Source: JAADHX01 sp964569385
GTDB lineage: Bacteria > Actinomycetota > Acidimicrobiia > Acidimicrobiales > Poriferisodalaceae
Length of the DNA: 64,000 bases
NCBI GenBank assembly: GCA_964569385.1
Contig: CAZMUM010000027.1
Coordinates: 1-64,000, forward strand
Direction: 5' to 3'
Part shown: piece after piece, positions 50,709 through 58,983 of the stretch
Layout: every line of letters starts with the position of its first letter
Position numbering within the stretch: position 1 is the first letter of the stretch
The notes under the pieces: generated by a model
The model's input: the letters and a program-made list of their open reading frames with translations, nothing else
Told to the model about the DNA's origin: nothing
Databases searched by the model: none
Made by a program: the position numbers and the translations under genes

Positions 50709-51208
50709 CTTCGACCGAAACTGGGCTCGGCTATCAACTCAACGTCAACGGTTCGGTCCGTGTGGTCGATGGCTCATGGATCGGCGAGAGCCTTCTGTAC
50801 GTGCTGCGCGAACGGCTCGGATTGCCTGGTACCAAGAACGCGTGTGAGCAGGGCGAATGTGGTGCGTGCAGCGTGCTCATCGATGACGTTTTGGTCTGTT
50901 CGTGTCTAGAGCTCGCAGCTGCTGCCGTCGGAACCGACATCGTTACTGTCGAGGGGATTGGCAACGCCGGCCCCACCGATAGCGACGGGCTTACCGACGT
51001 ACAAAGGGCATTTGTGACCGAGGGTGCTGTCCAGTGCGGGTTCTGTACGCCGGGGCTTATCGTGGCGGTGCACGACCTTCTCCAAGACAATCCCGAGCCA
51101 AGCAGATCCGAGACCAACGAAGCCTTGGCAGGTCACCTGTGTCGATGCACTGGGTATGGCCGCATCGAGGCCGCAGTCGAGCACGTGATCGAGGTTCGTC
51201 GTGGTTGA
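50705..51208 (+). CDS. xanthine dehydrogenase 2Fe-2S subunit (XdhC-type)
   Basis: A 167-residue protein with two 2Fe-2S sites: CEQGECGACSVLI...CSCLE and CGFCTPGLIVA...CRCTGYGRIE. It lies between the FAD and molybdenum subunits and passes electrons. Starts and ends inside neighbouring genes (4-nt and 8-nt overlaps). Confidence 0.93.
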   Translation: MTSTETGLGYQLNVNGSVRVVDGSWIGESLLYVLRERLGLPGTKNACEQGECGACSVLIDDVLVCSCLELAAAAVGTDIVTVEGIGNAGPTDSDGLTDVQRAFVTEGAVQCGFCTPGLIVAVHDLLQDNPEPSRSETNEALAGHLCRCTGYGRIEAAVEHVIEVRRG

Positions 51209-53480
51209 GACCTCCGCTGGCTCTACAACGACCATCAGCGGGCGGGCCACTGGTGTCGGCAACAGTGTTGATCGTCCCGATGGCTCGGCCAAGGTGGTTG
51301 GATCGTTTGAGTTCTCCAATGATCTGAACCACGAACGCATGTTGTGGGGCGCAACTGTTCGGTCGCCGCACCCGTCGGCGCGAATTGTCAGCATCAATAT
51401 TGCCCCGGCCTTGGCTATTCGCGGCGTGGCCGCCGTCGTGACCCACACCGACGTTCCGGGTTCGCCTGTATATGGCCTTATCACTCACGATCAGCCGGTT
51501 TTCGCTTCTGACGTGGTGCGTTACCAAGGCGAACCCGTAGCCGCAGTAGCTGCCGATCACCCCGACACCTGTCGTCGGGCTATGGCGGCAGTCGAGGTGG
51601 TTTACGAGGTCACCGAACCCGTCGTCGATCTGCTGAAAGCTGCCGAGGCCAAACCCATACACCCAGACGGCAATGTCGTTAGACGAGTCCCAATTCGGTT
51701 CGGCGACGTCGATGCTGTGGGCAACATCGTGGTCGAAGGCACCTACGAGATGGGCATGCAAGACCAGGCCTTCATGGGTCCAGAGTCTGGGCTGGCTGTG
51801 CCGGCAGGCGACGGATCGATCGATCTATATGTCGCGACCCAGTGGCTTCACGAAGATCGCGACCAAGTGGCCGATTGTTTGGGTTTGGCCCGCGACGACG
51901 TTCGCATACACCTAGCCGGAACCGGCGGCGCTTTCGGGGCGCGTGAAGACGTCAGCTTCCACGTGCACGCCTGTTTGCTGGCCAAGCACACCAACCGCCC
52001 GGTCAAGATGCAGTACCGGCGCGACGAGTCGTTTCTCGGTCACGTTCATCGCCACCCAGCCCACATGGTCTATCGCCACCACGCCACCACCGATGGCCGG
52101 TTGGTGAAAGTCGAATGCGACATCGTGCTCGATGGCGGAGCGTATGCATCGTCATCATTCGCAGTCTGCGGTAACGCGGCCCGGTTTGCTGCGGGCCCGT
52201 ACAAGGTTCCGAACGCGGTGATCAATGCCAGCGTGGTGCGCACCAACAACCCGCCGTGCGGAGCCATGCGTGGGTTCGGCGCGGTTCAAGTCTGTTTCGG
52301 TCACGAAGCCCAAATGGACAAGCTGGCAGCGGCTCTCGACATTGATCCGGTCGAGATCAGGCTGCTCAACGCGCTCGAGACCGGCGACAGGCTCATCACC
52401 GGACAGATCCTCGACGGTGTTGCACCGGTTCGTGAGTGCATCGAAGCGGCTGCGGCCTTCCCGCTTCCACCGGTCAGCGGCAGCGATGTATTCGATCAGC
52501 CGGGTGGTGCGGGTCGAACCGCCGACCCACTTGTTGTGCGTCGTGGAGTTGGCTTCGCCGTCGGGTTCAAGAATGCCGCGTTCGCCGAAGGGTTCGTCGA
52601 CGACACACATGCTCGGTGCCGCCTCGAGAACGGACAAGTCACCCTCTGGTGTGCCGCGGCCGAGGTCGGGCAAGGATTCGTAACCATCGTGCGTCAGATA
52701 GCCGTCTCAACTCTTGGCACCGACCGGGTCGAGTTGACGCGGGCCTCAACGGCCGACATTGGTTCGGCCGGCTCGACCAGCGCGTCACGCCAAACCTATA
52801 TGTCTGGCACTGCTGTTCTGAAAGCATGTGAGGAGGTCGCCGAACAAGTTCGCCTCGCCATTGCGGCTAAACACGATGTCGCTCCAGAGCTCGTCACACT
52901 CGAGGGCGGGCGGGCGCGCAGCATCGACGGCAGCATCGACGTGATCATCGCCGATGCTGTCGCAGGCGTACGCTTCGAAGCCGAACTGAGGCACATGCAC
53001 CGCGAGACATACCCACTCGACGACGAAACCGGCCAAGGCGACTGCGACGTCACCTGGATCTTTGCGGCCCACCGTGCCGTCGTCGACGTCGACGTCGAGC
53101 TTGGCCTGATGAATGTCGTCGAAGTCACCACCGGTCAAGACGTCGGTGTAGCGCTCAATCCACTTCACGTGATCGGTCAGATCGAGGGCGGTATCAGCCA
53201 GGGCGTGGGGTTGGCCGTGATGGAGGAGATCATCACCGATGGCGGGTTGGTCCGAAACCCGTCGTTCACCGACTACTTGTTACCGACCATGGTCGATATG
53301 CCCAATGTTCGCATTACTCTCATCGAGCAACCAGAAGAGGGCGGTCCGTTTGGGGCCAAGGGTGTCGGCGAGACACCGAGCTTGTCGTCTACCCCAGCTG
53401 TTGCCGCTGCGGTTCGTGCCGCCACTGGCCTGGAGTTGGCGCGAGTGCCAATCAAACCGCAGGACATCGCGCTGAGGTAA
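51201..53480 (+). CDS. xanthine dehydrogenase molybdenum subunit (XdhA/PucD-type)
   Basis: A 759-residue molybdopterin subunit. GTGGAFGAREDV, AMRGFGAVQ and AAEVGQGFVT are the cofactor loops and GAKGVGETPS holds the catalytic Glu. The family hydroxylates purines such as hypoxanthine and xanthine. Substrate is inferred from the 8-oxoguanine deaminase gene. GTG 51201 overlaps the upstream gene by 8 nt. About 100 bp follow to the phosphoribosyltransferase. Confidence 0.92.
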   Translation: MVETSAGSTTTISGRATGVGNSVDRPDGSAKVVGSFEFSNDLNHERMLWGATVRSPHPSARIVSINIAPALAIRGVAAVVTHTDVPGSPVYGLITHDQPVFASDVVRYQGEPVAAVAADHPDTCRRAMAAVEVVYEVTEPVVDLLKAAEAKPIHPDGNVVRRVPIRFGDVDAVGNIVVEGTYEMGMQDQAFMGPESGLAVPAGDGSIDLYVATQWLHEDRDQVADCLGLARDDVRIHLAGTGGAFGAREDVSFHVHACLLAKHTNRPVKMQYRRDESFLGHVHRHPAHMVYRHHATTDGRLVKVECDIVLDGGAYASSSFAVCGNAARFAAGPYKVPNAVINASVVRTNNPPCGAMRGFGAVQVCFGHEAQMDKLAAALDIDPVEIRLLNALETGDRLITGQILDGVAPVRECIEAAAAFPLPPVSGSDVFDQPGGAGRTADPLVVRRGVGFAVGFKNAAFAEGFVDDTHARCRLENGQVTLWCAAAEVGQGFVTIVRQIAVSTLGTDRVELTRASTADIGSAGSTSASRQTYMSGTAVLKACEEVAEQVRLAIAAKHDVAPELVTLEGGRARSIDGSIDVIIADAVAGVRFEAELRHMHRETYPLDDETGQGDCDVTWIFAAHRAVVDVDVELGLMNVVEVTTGQDVGVALNPLHVIGQIEGGISQGVGLAVMEEIITDGGLVRNPSFTDYLLPTMVDMPNVRITLIEQPEEGGPFGAKGVGETPSLSSTPAVAAAVRAATGLELARVPIKPQDIALR

Positions 53481-53582
53481 GACCAAACGTTGTCCCACTA
53501 GATGTTGCAGTACCGCGCATCGCCCTCATAGCGCGGTTAGATTCGGGTGCTTCGGGAATTGCATGCTTGGAGCAACACACAC

Positions 53583-54092
53583 GTGGCTGAACCTACTATC
53601 GACCGTGAGATCATGGACTGGCCAAAGTACGGCGACGCCGTGCGTCAGTTGGCCCAAGGAATCGCCGACAGCGGCTTCCAGCCCGAAATGATTCTGGCCA
53701 TCGCCAGAGGGGGCCTGTTCGTAGCCGGGTCACTCGGCTACGCCCTTGGCGTAAAGAACATTTACGTCATGAACGTCGAGTACTACACCGGCGTTGGCGA
53801 ACATCTCGACGTGCCGGTCATGTTGCCGCCATATGTCGACTTTGTCGACGTTAAGGGTGCCAAGGTCCTGATCGCCGACGACGTCTGCGACACCGGCCAC
53901 ACGCTCAAGGTGGTTAAGGATCACTGTGTCGAAAACGTCGGCGATGTTCGTTCCGCCGTGCTCTATGAAAAGTCGCACGCTCTCGTAAAAAGCGACTACG
54001 TCTGGACGCGCACCGACGACTGGATCAACTTCCCATGGTCCGATCAGGGGCTTGTGCCCGGTGCCGAGGGTTTCGCAGTCCTCGACGCGTAG
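53583..54092 (+). CDS. purine-type phosphoribosyltransferase
   Basis: A 169-residue type I PRTase. The PRPP loop is VLIADDVCDTGHTL and ILAIARGGLFVAG is the diphosphate-binding loop. It resembles xanthine/guanine or hypoxanthine PRTases, which salvage a free base to a nucleotide. Start GTG 53583 gives the family length; an upstream start near 53547 is possible. It lies between the xdh operon and the carbamoylase genes, so it may return excess base to the nucleotide pool. Confidence 0.78.
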   Translation: MAEPTIDREIMDWPKYGDAVRQLAQGIADSGFQPEMILAIARGGLFVAGSLGYALGVKNIYVMNVEYYTGVGEHLDVPVMLPPYVDFVDVKGAKVLIADDVCDTGHTLKVVKDHCVENVGDVRSAVLYEKSHALVKSDYVWTRTDDWINFPWSDQGLVPGAEGFAVLDA

Positions 54093-54105
54093 CCCCTGCT
54101 GTTCG

Positions 54106-54813
54106 GTGTCTCGCATTACGGACCAGCTGAACAGAAGCGAACTCAGCGTTAGCCAGCTGGCTTCGGCGTTCGTCGACATCAGCGACGCCGACAGGGCAGG
54201 CAAGAAAGCCGCGTACATGAAGAACCGATTCGAGTTCTTCGGCATTGTTGCCAACGACAGACGGGACGCGGCATCTGCGGCAAAGTCAGCGGCCAAGGTC
54301 GCGACCGCCGATGAGATCGTCGAATTTGCGCGCGCCTGTTGGGACCAACCGCAGCGCGAGTTTCACTACACCGGCGCCGACCTTCTGGGCTGGAACGTAG
54401 TCAAGCTCGAACCACCGCACTTAGAAGACCTTAGATACCTCATATCGACTAAATCTTGGTGGGACACCGTGGATGCCCTCGCTTCATGGAGTGTCGGCGG
54501 TCTTGTGGCAAACCACCGCGACTTGGCGTCGGAGATGGACGACTGGATCTCTTCGGACAACATGTGGATTGCCCGAACCGCGATATTGCATCAACTGCGT
54601 TACAAGGCCAATACCGATGCCGACCGGCTCTTTCGATACGTTGAAGTGAGAGCAGGCGACACCGAGTTCTTCATCCGTAAAGCTCTTGGTTGGGCGCTAC
54701 GCGAGTACGCCAAAACCGACCCGGACGCAGTCAGAGCATTTGTAGCCGCCCACGAGGAATCCCTGTCGGGTCTGACGAAACGCGAAGCCCTAAAGAACGT
54801 CGGAGCGCTCTAG
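54106..54813 (+). CDS. AlkD-like DNA glycosylase/HEAT-repeat protein
   Basis: A 235-residue protein of the DNA alkylation repair (AlkD) family, with helical HEAT-like repeats. It has KKAAYMKNRFEFFGI, REFHYTGADLLG, KSWWDTVDALA, WIARTAILHQLRYK and the tail FFIRKALGWALREYAK typical of AlkD. AlkD removes alkylated purines from DNA. GTG 54106 lies 14 nt after the PRT gene. Its presence in a purine cluster may be chance. Confidence 0.85.
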   Translation: MSRITDQLNRSELSVSQLASAFVDISDADRAGKKAAYMKNRFEFFGIVANDRRDAASAAKSAAKVATADEIVEFARACWDQPQREFHYTGADLLGWNVVKLEPPHLEDLRYLISTKSWWDTVDALASWSVGGLVANHRDLASEMDDWISSDNMWIARTAILHQLRYKANTDADRLFRYVEVRAGDTEFFIRKALGWALREYAKTDPDAVRAFVAAHEESLSGLTKREALKNVGAL

Positions 54814-54815
54814 GT

Positions 54816-54876
54816 AGACCTTCGCGTCACCGGGAAACGTCCGCCGGCGACCATTTCCCGGTGACAGGAGTGGTCT
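54816..54876 (-). repeat. 61-bp palindromic repeat, copy 3
   Basis: In inverse orientation to copies 1 and 2. Aligned as reverse complement it has the same length and the same AGACC...GGTCT ends and differs at about nine of 61 bases. It lies just after the AlkD gene, between it and the carbamoylase. Confidence 0.8.
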
Positions 54877-54936
54877 GATGAGGTCGCGTAGAGACCGGCC
54901 TTTACATTTCGTTAAGTTGTCTAGTAATTTGGGGCG

Positions 54937-56223
54937 ATGACGTTGGCTAGTTCTGTACGGATCGACGTTGGTCGACTGCAGCGTCGCCTAGCCGAATTGG
55001 CGACCATCGGCGCTATTGCTGGCACCGAAGGGTGTTCACGACTTGCTCTCACCGACGAGGACGGGCGTGGTCGCGACCTGGTGGTGAGCTGGATGCACGA
55101 GCTTGGCCTCGATGTAACGATCGACGGCGTCGGCAATGGTGTCGGTGTTCTGAAGGGCCGCCTCGACGGGCCGCCGGTAATGATGGGATCCCACATCGAC
55201 ACCGTCGCCACCGGCGGTCGCTATGACGGCAACCTTGGTGTTCTAGCTGGCCTCGAGATAATTGAGTCAATCGTTGGTGCGGGCATTGTTCCCGACCGGT
55301 CGTTAGCCGTGGCGTTCTTTACCAACGAAGAAGGGTCCCGTTTCCAGCCAGACATGCTGGGAAGCCTCGTCTATGTGGGCGGTCTCGCCCTAAGCGAGGC
55401 ACTAGCCATCGAGGCCATCGACGGAGCGATTCTGGGCGAGGAGCTCGAGCGCATCGGCTATGGCGGCAAGGCGGCCGTACCCGCGGAGCCTCCCTATGCC
55501 TTTGTCGAACTCCACATCGAGCAGGGGCCAGTGCTTGAAGCCGAAGGCACGACGATCGGGGCGGTCACCGGAGTTCAGGGCATCAGTTGGCAAGAGCTGA
55601 CTATTGCCGGACAAAGCAACCATGCCGGCACAACCCCAATGGACCTTCGCAAAGATCCTGGCGTGGTAGCGGCGCGAATCATGACTTTCGTTCACGAGCT
55701 AGCCAACAACCTTGGTCCGCCCCAGGTCGGCACCGTCGGTCGCGTCGAGTTTGCTCCGAACCTGGTAAACGTTGTACCAGCGTCGGTCACCTTTACCGTC
55801 GATCTGCGCAACACCGACGAGGTTGTCTTGCAGGAATCCGAAGTCCGTTTAGCAGCATTTGTCGACGAGGCCATCGCGGGGACGGGTTGCACGGTCGAAA
55901 CGCGGGTGCTTGCTCGTTTCGAACCGGTGGTATTCGATCCGCACACGGTCGACTTGGTCGAGTCATCGGCCAAGTCGTTGGGCTACTCGGTCAAACGAAT
56001 GCCCTCGGGCGCGGGCCACGACGCGCAGATGCTGGCCCGGGTGTGTCCCACGGCCATGGTGTTCACGCAGAGCCAGAACGGGCTGAGCCACAACCCTGCT
56101 GAGTTCACAGCTGCCGCCGATCTTGAGGCCGGTGCCAATGTGTTGCTCCAGACAGTCATGGCCCTCGCATCAGCCGAAGTGTGGACCAGCGATGAGGCTG
56201 TGTCGTCTGGAGTCGGATCGTGA
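54937..56223 (+). CDS. allantoate amidohydrolase/N-carbamoyl-L-amino acid hydrolase (M20)
   Basis: A 428-residue di-metal hydrolase of the hydantoinase/carbamoylase family. Metal ligands lie in GSHIDTVATGGRYDGNLG, NEEGSRF, HIEQGP and the C-terminal SGAGHDAQ; a dimerisation domain has GQSNHAGTTPM. It cleaves ureido groups (allantoate, ureidopropionate or N-carbamoyl amino acids). YgeY of the E. coli purine cluster is also an M20 protein, of a different branch. The stop overlaps the YgfK-like gene in GTGA fashion. Confidence 0.88.
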   Translation: MTLASSVRIDVGRLQRRLAELATIGAIAGTEGCSRLALTDEDGRGRDLVVSWMHELGLDVTIDGVGNGVGVLKGRLDGPPVMMGSHIDTVATGGRYDGNLGVLAGLEIIESIVGAGIVPDRSLAVAFFTNEEGSRFQPDMLGSLVYVGGLALSEALAIEAIDGAILGEELERIGYGGKAAVPAEPPYAFVELHIEQGPVLEAEGTTIGAVTGVQGISWQELTIAGQSNHAGTTPMDLRKDPGVVAARIMTFVHELANNLGPPQVGTVGRVEFAPNLVNVVPASVTFTVDLRNTDEVVLQESEVRLAAFVDEAIAGTGCTVETRVLARFEPVVFDPHTVDLVESSAKSLGYSVKRMPSGAGHDAQMLARVCPTAMVFTQSQNGLSHNPAEFTAAADLEAGANVLLQTVMALASAEVWTSDEAVSSGVGS

Positions 56224-58031
56224 CGAGCGCTGATCAGGTTTCGGCTGGCGAGGAAACACCGCCCCTGACCCCGATGCCGCTCTCGATGCTTCTCGCTCGA
56301 ATCGAACACGAATGGGCGACCCGCAACAAGATCTTCGATCTGCCTAACGCCCGCATCTGGAAGCCAGACCCAGACATCGATCTTGGTTTCAAGTTCATGG
56401 GCCGACCGTGTGCTTCGCCCATCGGGCCTGCCGCCGGGCCGCATAGCCAGTTGGCCCAGAACATTGTGTTGGCCTGGCTAGGTGGATCGCGCTTGTTCGA
56501 ACTCAAGACAGTTCAAGTGCTCGACGAGTTGGTGATCAGTCGGCCGTGCATCGACATGCAGACCATTGGCTACAACATCGAGTGGAGCCAGGAGCTACGA
56601 GTCGAGCAAAGTCTCGTTGAGTACGTCAAGGCTTCGATGATGATCGAGATGCTTCGGCAATGGGAGCCTCTGGCGGGTCACGTTGGTGCCGACCCAGGGC
56701 CTCACGTATTCGACATGAGCGTTGGTTACGACCTGGCCGGTATCTCCGGGGCCAAAGTCACTGCCTTCCTGCGGGGAATGGTCAACGCAACCGAAGTGAT
56801 CGACCAGTTGCGTCCAGAGATAGGTGGTTCCTTCGCGCAGTTCCGCGACTTCGACTTCACGACCGCAATATCGGACACTCTCACGTTGTCGACCTTCCAC
56901 GGGTGTCCACCCGACGAGATCGAATCGATAACTAAATACCTGATCGACGAACACGACCTCGACGTCATCGTCAAGCTCAACCCCAGCTTGCTTGGCCACG
57001 AGAACGTCACCCAGATCGTCAACGACGAGCTTGGCTATCACGACGTCGGGGTTGTCGAGCCCGTCGCGGGGGCCGAACTCGAGTTCGACAGGTCTCTGTC
57101 TTTGATCGCCGACCTAAACGAGTACGCCCGCGATCGGGGCCGCCAATTCGGCATCAAGCTCACGAACACCCTTGTCGTTGAGAATCTGAAGAAATGGATG
57201 CCAGAAGACACCCTGTACCTGTCGGGCGCCCCGCTGCACGTGCTGGCATCGGCGCTGCTTGAGAGGCTGTCCGATGCTCTGCCAGGCATGCTCGACATTC
57301 CTGGTCACGACGGTGACGTTATGGTCAGCTTCTCGGCCGGAATCACCAAGGAGAATCTGGCCGAGTCGCTGGCGATGGGCGTTAACCCGGCCACCGTATG
57401 TTCTGACCTGCTGAAGCCAGGCGGCTACGGCCGGCTGGCCCCGATGCTCAAAGCACTCACCAAAACCATCGCCGAGAGCGGCCACCGCGACCTTCAGTCG
57501 TGGAAGGCAGCCCAACAAGTGGCGGCGATCGCTGAAGGATTCGCAAACTCATGCGCCCGCCATGTCGCCGATATTCGGGGCCCGAGCGCGGCCAGTTATC
57601 ACTTGTCTGGCAACGAGAAGTTGCCGCGGGTGGTCGACAACGACCTCGAAATGTTCGGTTGCGTAGCCTGCAACTTCTGCATCACGGTGTGCCCCAACGA
57701 TGCGTTCTTCAGCATCAAGAGCCTCGAAGGAATGCAGGGCCGTCAGCAGTATCTGTTGTTTGCAGAGCTTTGTAACGACTGTGGAAACTGCATGACATTC
57801 TGCCCCGAGAACGGCGATCCAGCCCAGATCAAACCGAGACTGTTCACCGACCCTGAACTGTTCGCAGCTCGAAGCGGTCAGGGGTTCCTGATCGACGCAG
57901 GCCATGTCAGCGACCATCGTGGTCCTACCGATGTCGCCGGCGCGGCGGTCGAAGAGCTGCTCCAGTCGGCCGTCGGGCTTCCGCTGTACGACCCAGCAAC
58001 GGCACCAGCTGGCGGTGGCGACGGTCAATGA
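56220..58031 (+). CDS. YgfK-like protein: DHOD-type barrel plus 2x[4Fe-4S], no flavin module
   Basis: A 603-residue protein. Residues 1 to about 440 match the dihydroorotate-dehydrogenase-like barrel of YgfK (FKFMGRPCASPIGPAAGPHSQ, ELKTVQVLDEL, STFHGCPPDEIE). Then come two clusters, CVACNFCITVCPND (from C481) and CNDCGNCMTFCPENG (from C518). E. coli YgfK is about 1030 residues with a GltD-like NADPH/FAD domain between these parts; that domain is absent here. Electrons must come from another protein. Family names such as selenate reductase are historical; a role in purine breakdown is likely from context. Confidence 0.88.
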   Translation: MTSADQVSAGEETPPLTPMPLSMLLARIEHEWATRNKIFDLPNARIWKPDPDIDLGFKFMGRPCASPIGPAAGPHSQLAQNIVLAWLGGSRLFELKTVQVLDELVISRPCIDMQTIGYNIEWSQELRVEQSLVEYVKASMMIEMLRQWEPLAGHVGADPGPHVFDMSVGYDLAGISGAKVTAFLRGMVNATEVIDQLRPEIGGSFAQFRDFDFTTAISDTLTLSTFHGCPPDEIESITKYLIDEHDLDVIVKLNPSLLGHENVTQIVNDELGYHDVGVVEPVAGAELEFDRSLSLIADLNEYARDRGRQFGIKLTNTLVVENLKKWMPEDTLYLSGAPLHVLASALLERLSDALPGMLDIPGHDGDVMVSFSAGITKENLAESLAMGVNPATVCSDLLKPGGYGRLAPMLKALTKTIAESGHRDLQSWKAAQQVAAIAEGFANSCARHVADIRGPSAASYHLSGNEKLPRVVDNDLEMFGCVACNFCITVCPNDAFFSIKSLEGMQGRQQYLLFAELCNDCGNCMTFCPENGDPAQIKPRLFTDPELFAARSGQGFLIDAGHVSDHRGPTDVAGAAVEELLQSAVGLPLYDPATAPAGGGDGQ

Positions 58032-58981
58032 CCAGAACCGTCAACATCGGTGCTGCCCAACTCGGCCCAATATCGGCCGACGAAACTCGCGACCAGGTTG
58101 TAGCGCGGCTAGTCGAGCTCCTACATCTTGGTGCTGTTGCGAGCTGCGATTTGGTTGTGTTTCCCGAACTAGCGTTTACAACCTTCTTTCCACGTTGGTT
58201 CACCGAAGAGGTCGATGGCCACGACGCCTACTACGAAACATCAATGCCAGGCCCGAGCACACGGTTGCTGTTCGATGAAGCGAAACGACTCGGTATCGGG
58301 TTTGCCATCGGTTACGCCGAGCTGACCGAACCAGACGACGATGGGCTTGTTCACCGTTACAACACCACGATCCTTGTCGAACGCGACGGCTCAGTGGTTG
58401 GCCGGTATCGGAAGTCACACATTCCTGGACACGACAGCGACGAACCGTGGCGGCCGTTCCAGCATCTCGAGCGTCGTTATTTCGAGGAGTCCGACGAAGG
58501 GTTCAACGTTTGGGGTGGGTTCGGGGGAGTGGTCGGCATGGCTACTTGCAACGATCGACGTTGGCCAGAGACGTATCGCGAGATGGGTCTACAGGGCGTC
58601 GAGATGATCCTCATCGGCTACAACACCCCTATTCACTACGCCCCCGACCCCGGTCAGAACGCACTGCAAGGCTTTCACAACCACCTCTGCATGCAGGCTG
58701 GGGCCTACCAGAACGGCACCTGGGTGGTTGGGGTAGCCAAAGGTGGCATCGAAGAAGGCGTCGAGTCGTTGGCCCAGAGCTGCATCATTGCTCCGTCTGG
58801 TCAGATCGTGGCATTGGCGGTTTCGACGGGCGACGAGTTGATCTCGGCAGTCTGCGACCTCGATTGGTGCGCCAACTACAAGGACACACTGTTTAACTTC
58901 GCCACTTATCGCCGCCCAGAGTTGTATCAACGCATCGGTAGCCAGAAAGGCGTGATCGTTCCCGATCATGTTAGTAACTAA
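58028..58981 (+). CDS. N-carbamoyl-D-amino acid hydrolase (nitrilase family)
   Basis: A 317-residue carbon-nitrogen hydrolase with the E-K-C triad in place: E47 (FPELAF), K129 (YRKSHIPGH) and C174 (CNDRRWPE). The FPRWF, RPFQHLERRYFE, GYNTPIHYAP, MQAGAYQNG stretches match the D-carbamoylases used with hydantoinase, and the residue numbers nearly agree with the well-studied Agrobacterium enzyme. It frees ammonia, CO2 and an amino acid from N-carbamoyl-D-amino acids. A hydantoinase gene is not in the window. Overlaps YgfK by 4 nt; 2 bp before the next gene. Confidence 0.9.
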   Translation: MTRTVNIGAAQLGPISADETRDQVVARLVELLHLGAVASCDLVVFPELAFTTFFPRWFTEEVDGHDAYYETSMPGPSTRLLFDEAKRLGIGFAIGYAELTEPDDDGLVHRYNTTILVERDGSVVGRYRKSHIPGHDSDEPWRPFQHLERRYFEESDEGFNVWGGFGGVVGMATCNDRRWPETYREMGLQGVEMILIGYNTPIHYAPDPGQNALQGFHNHLCMQAGAYQNGTWVVGVAKGGIEEGVESLAQSCIIAPSGQIVALAVSTGDELISAVCDLDWCANYKDTLFNFATYRRPELYQRIGSQKGVIVPDHVSN

Positions 58982-58983
58982 CC

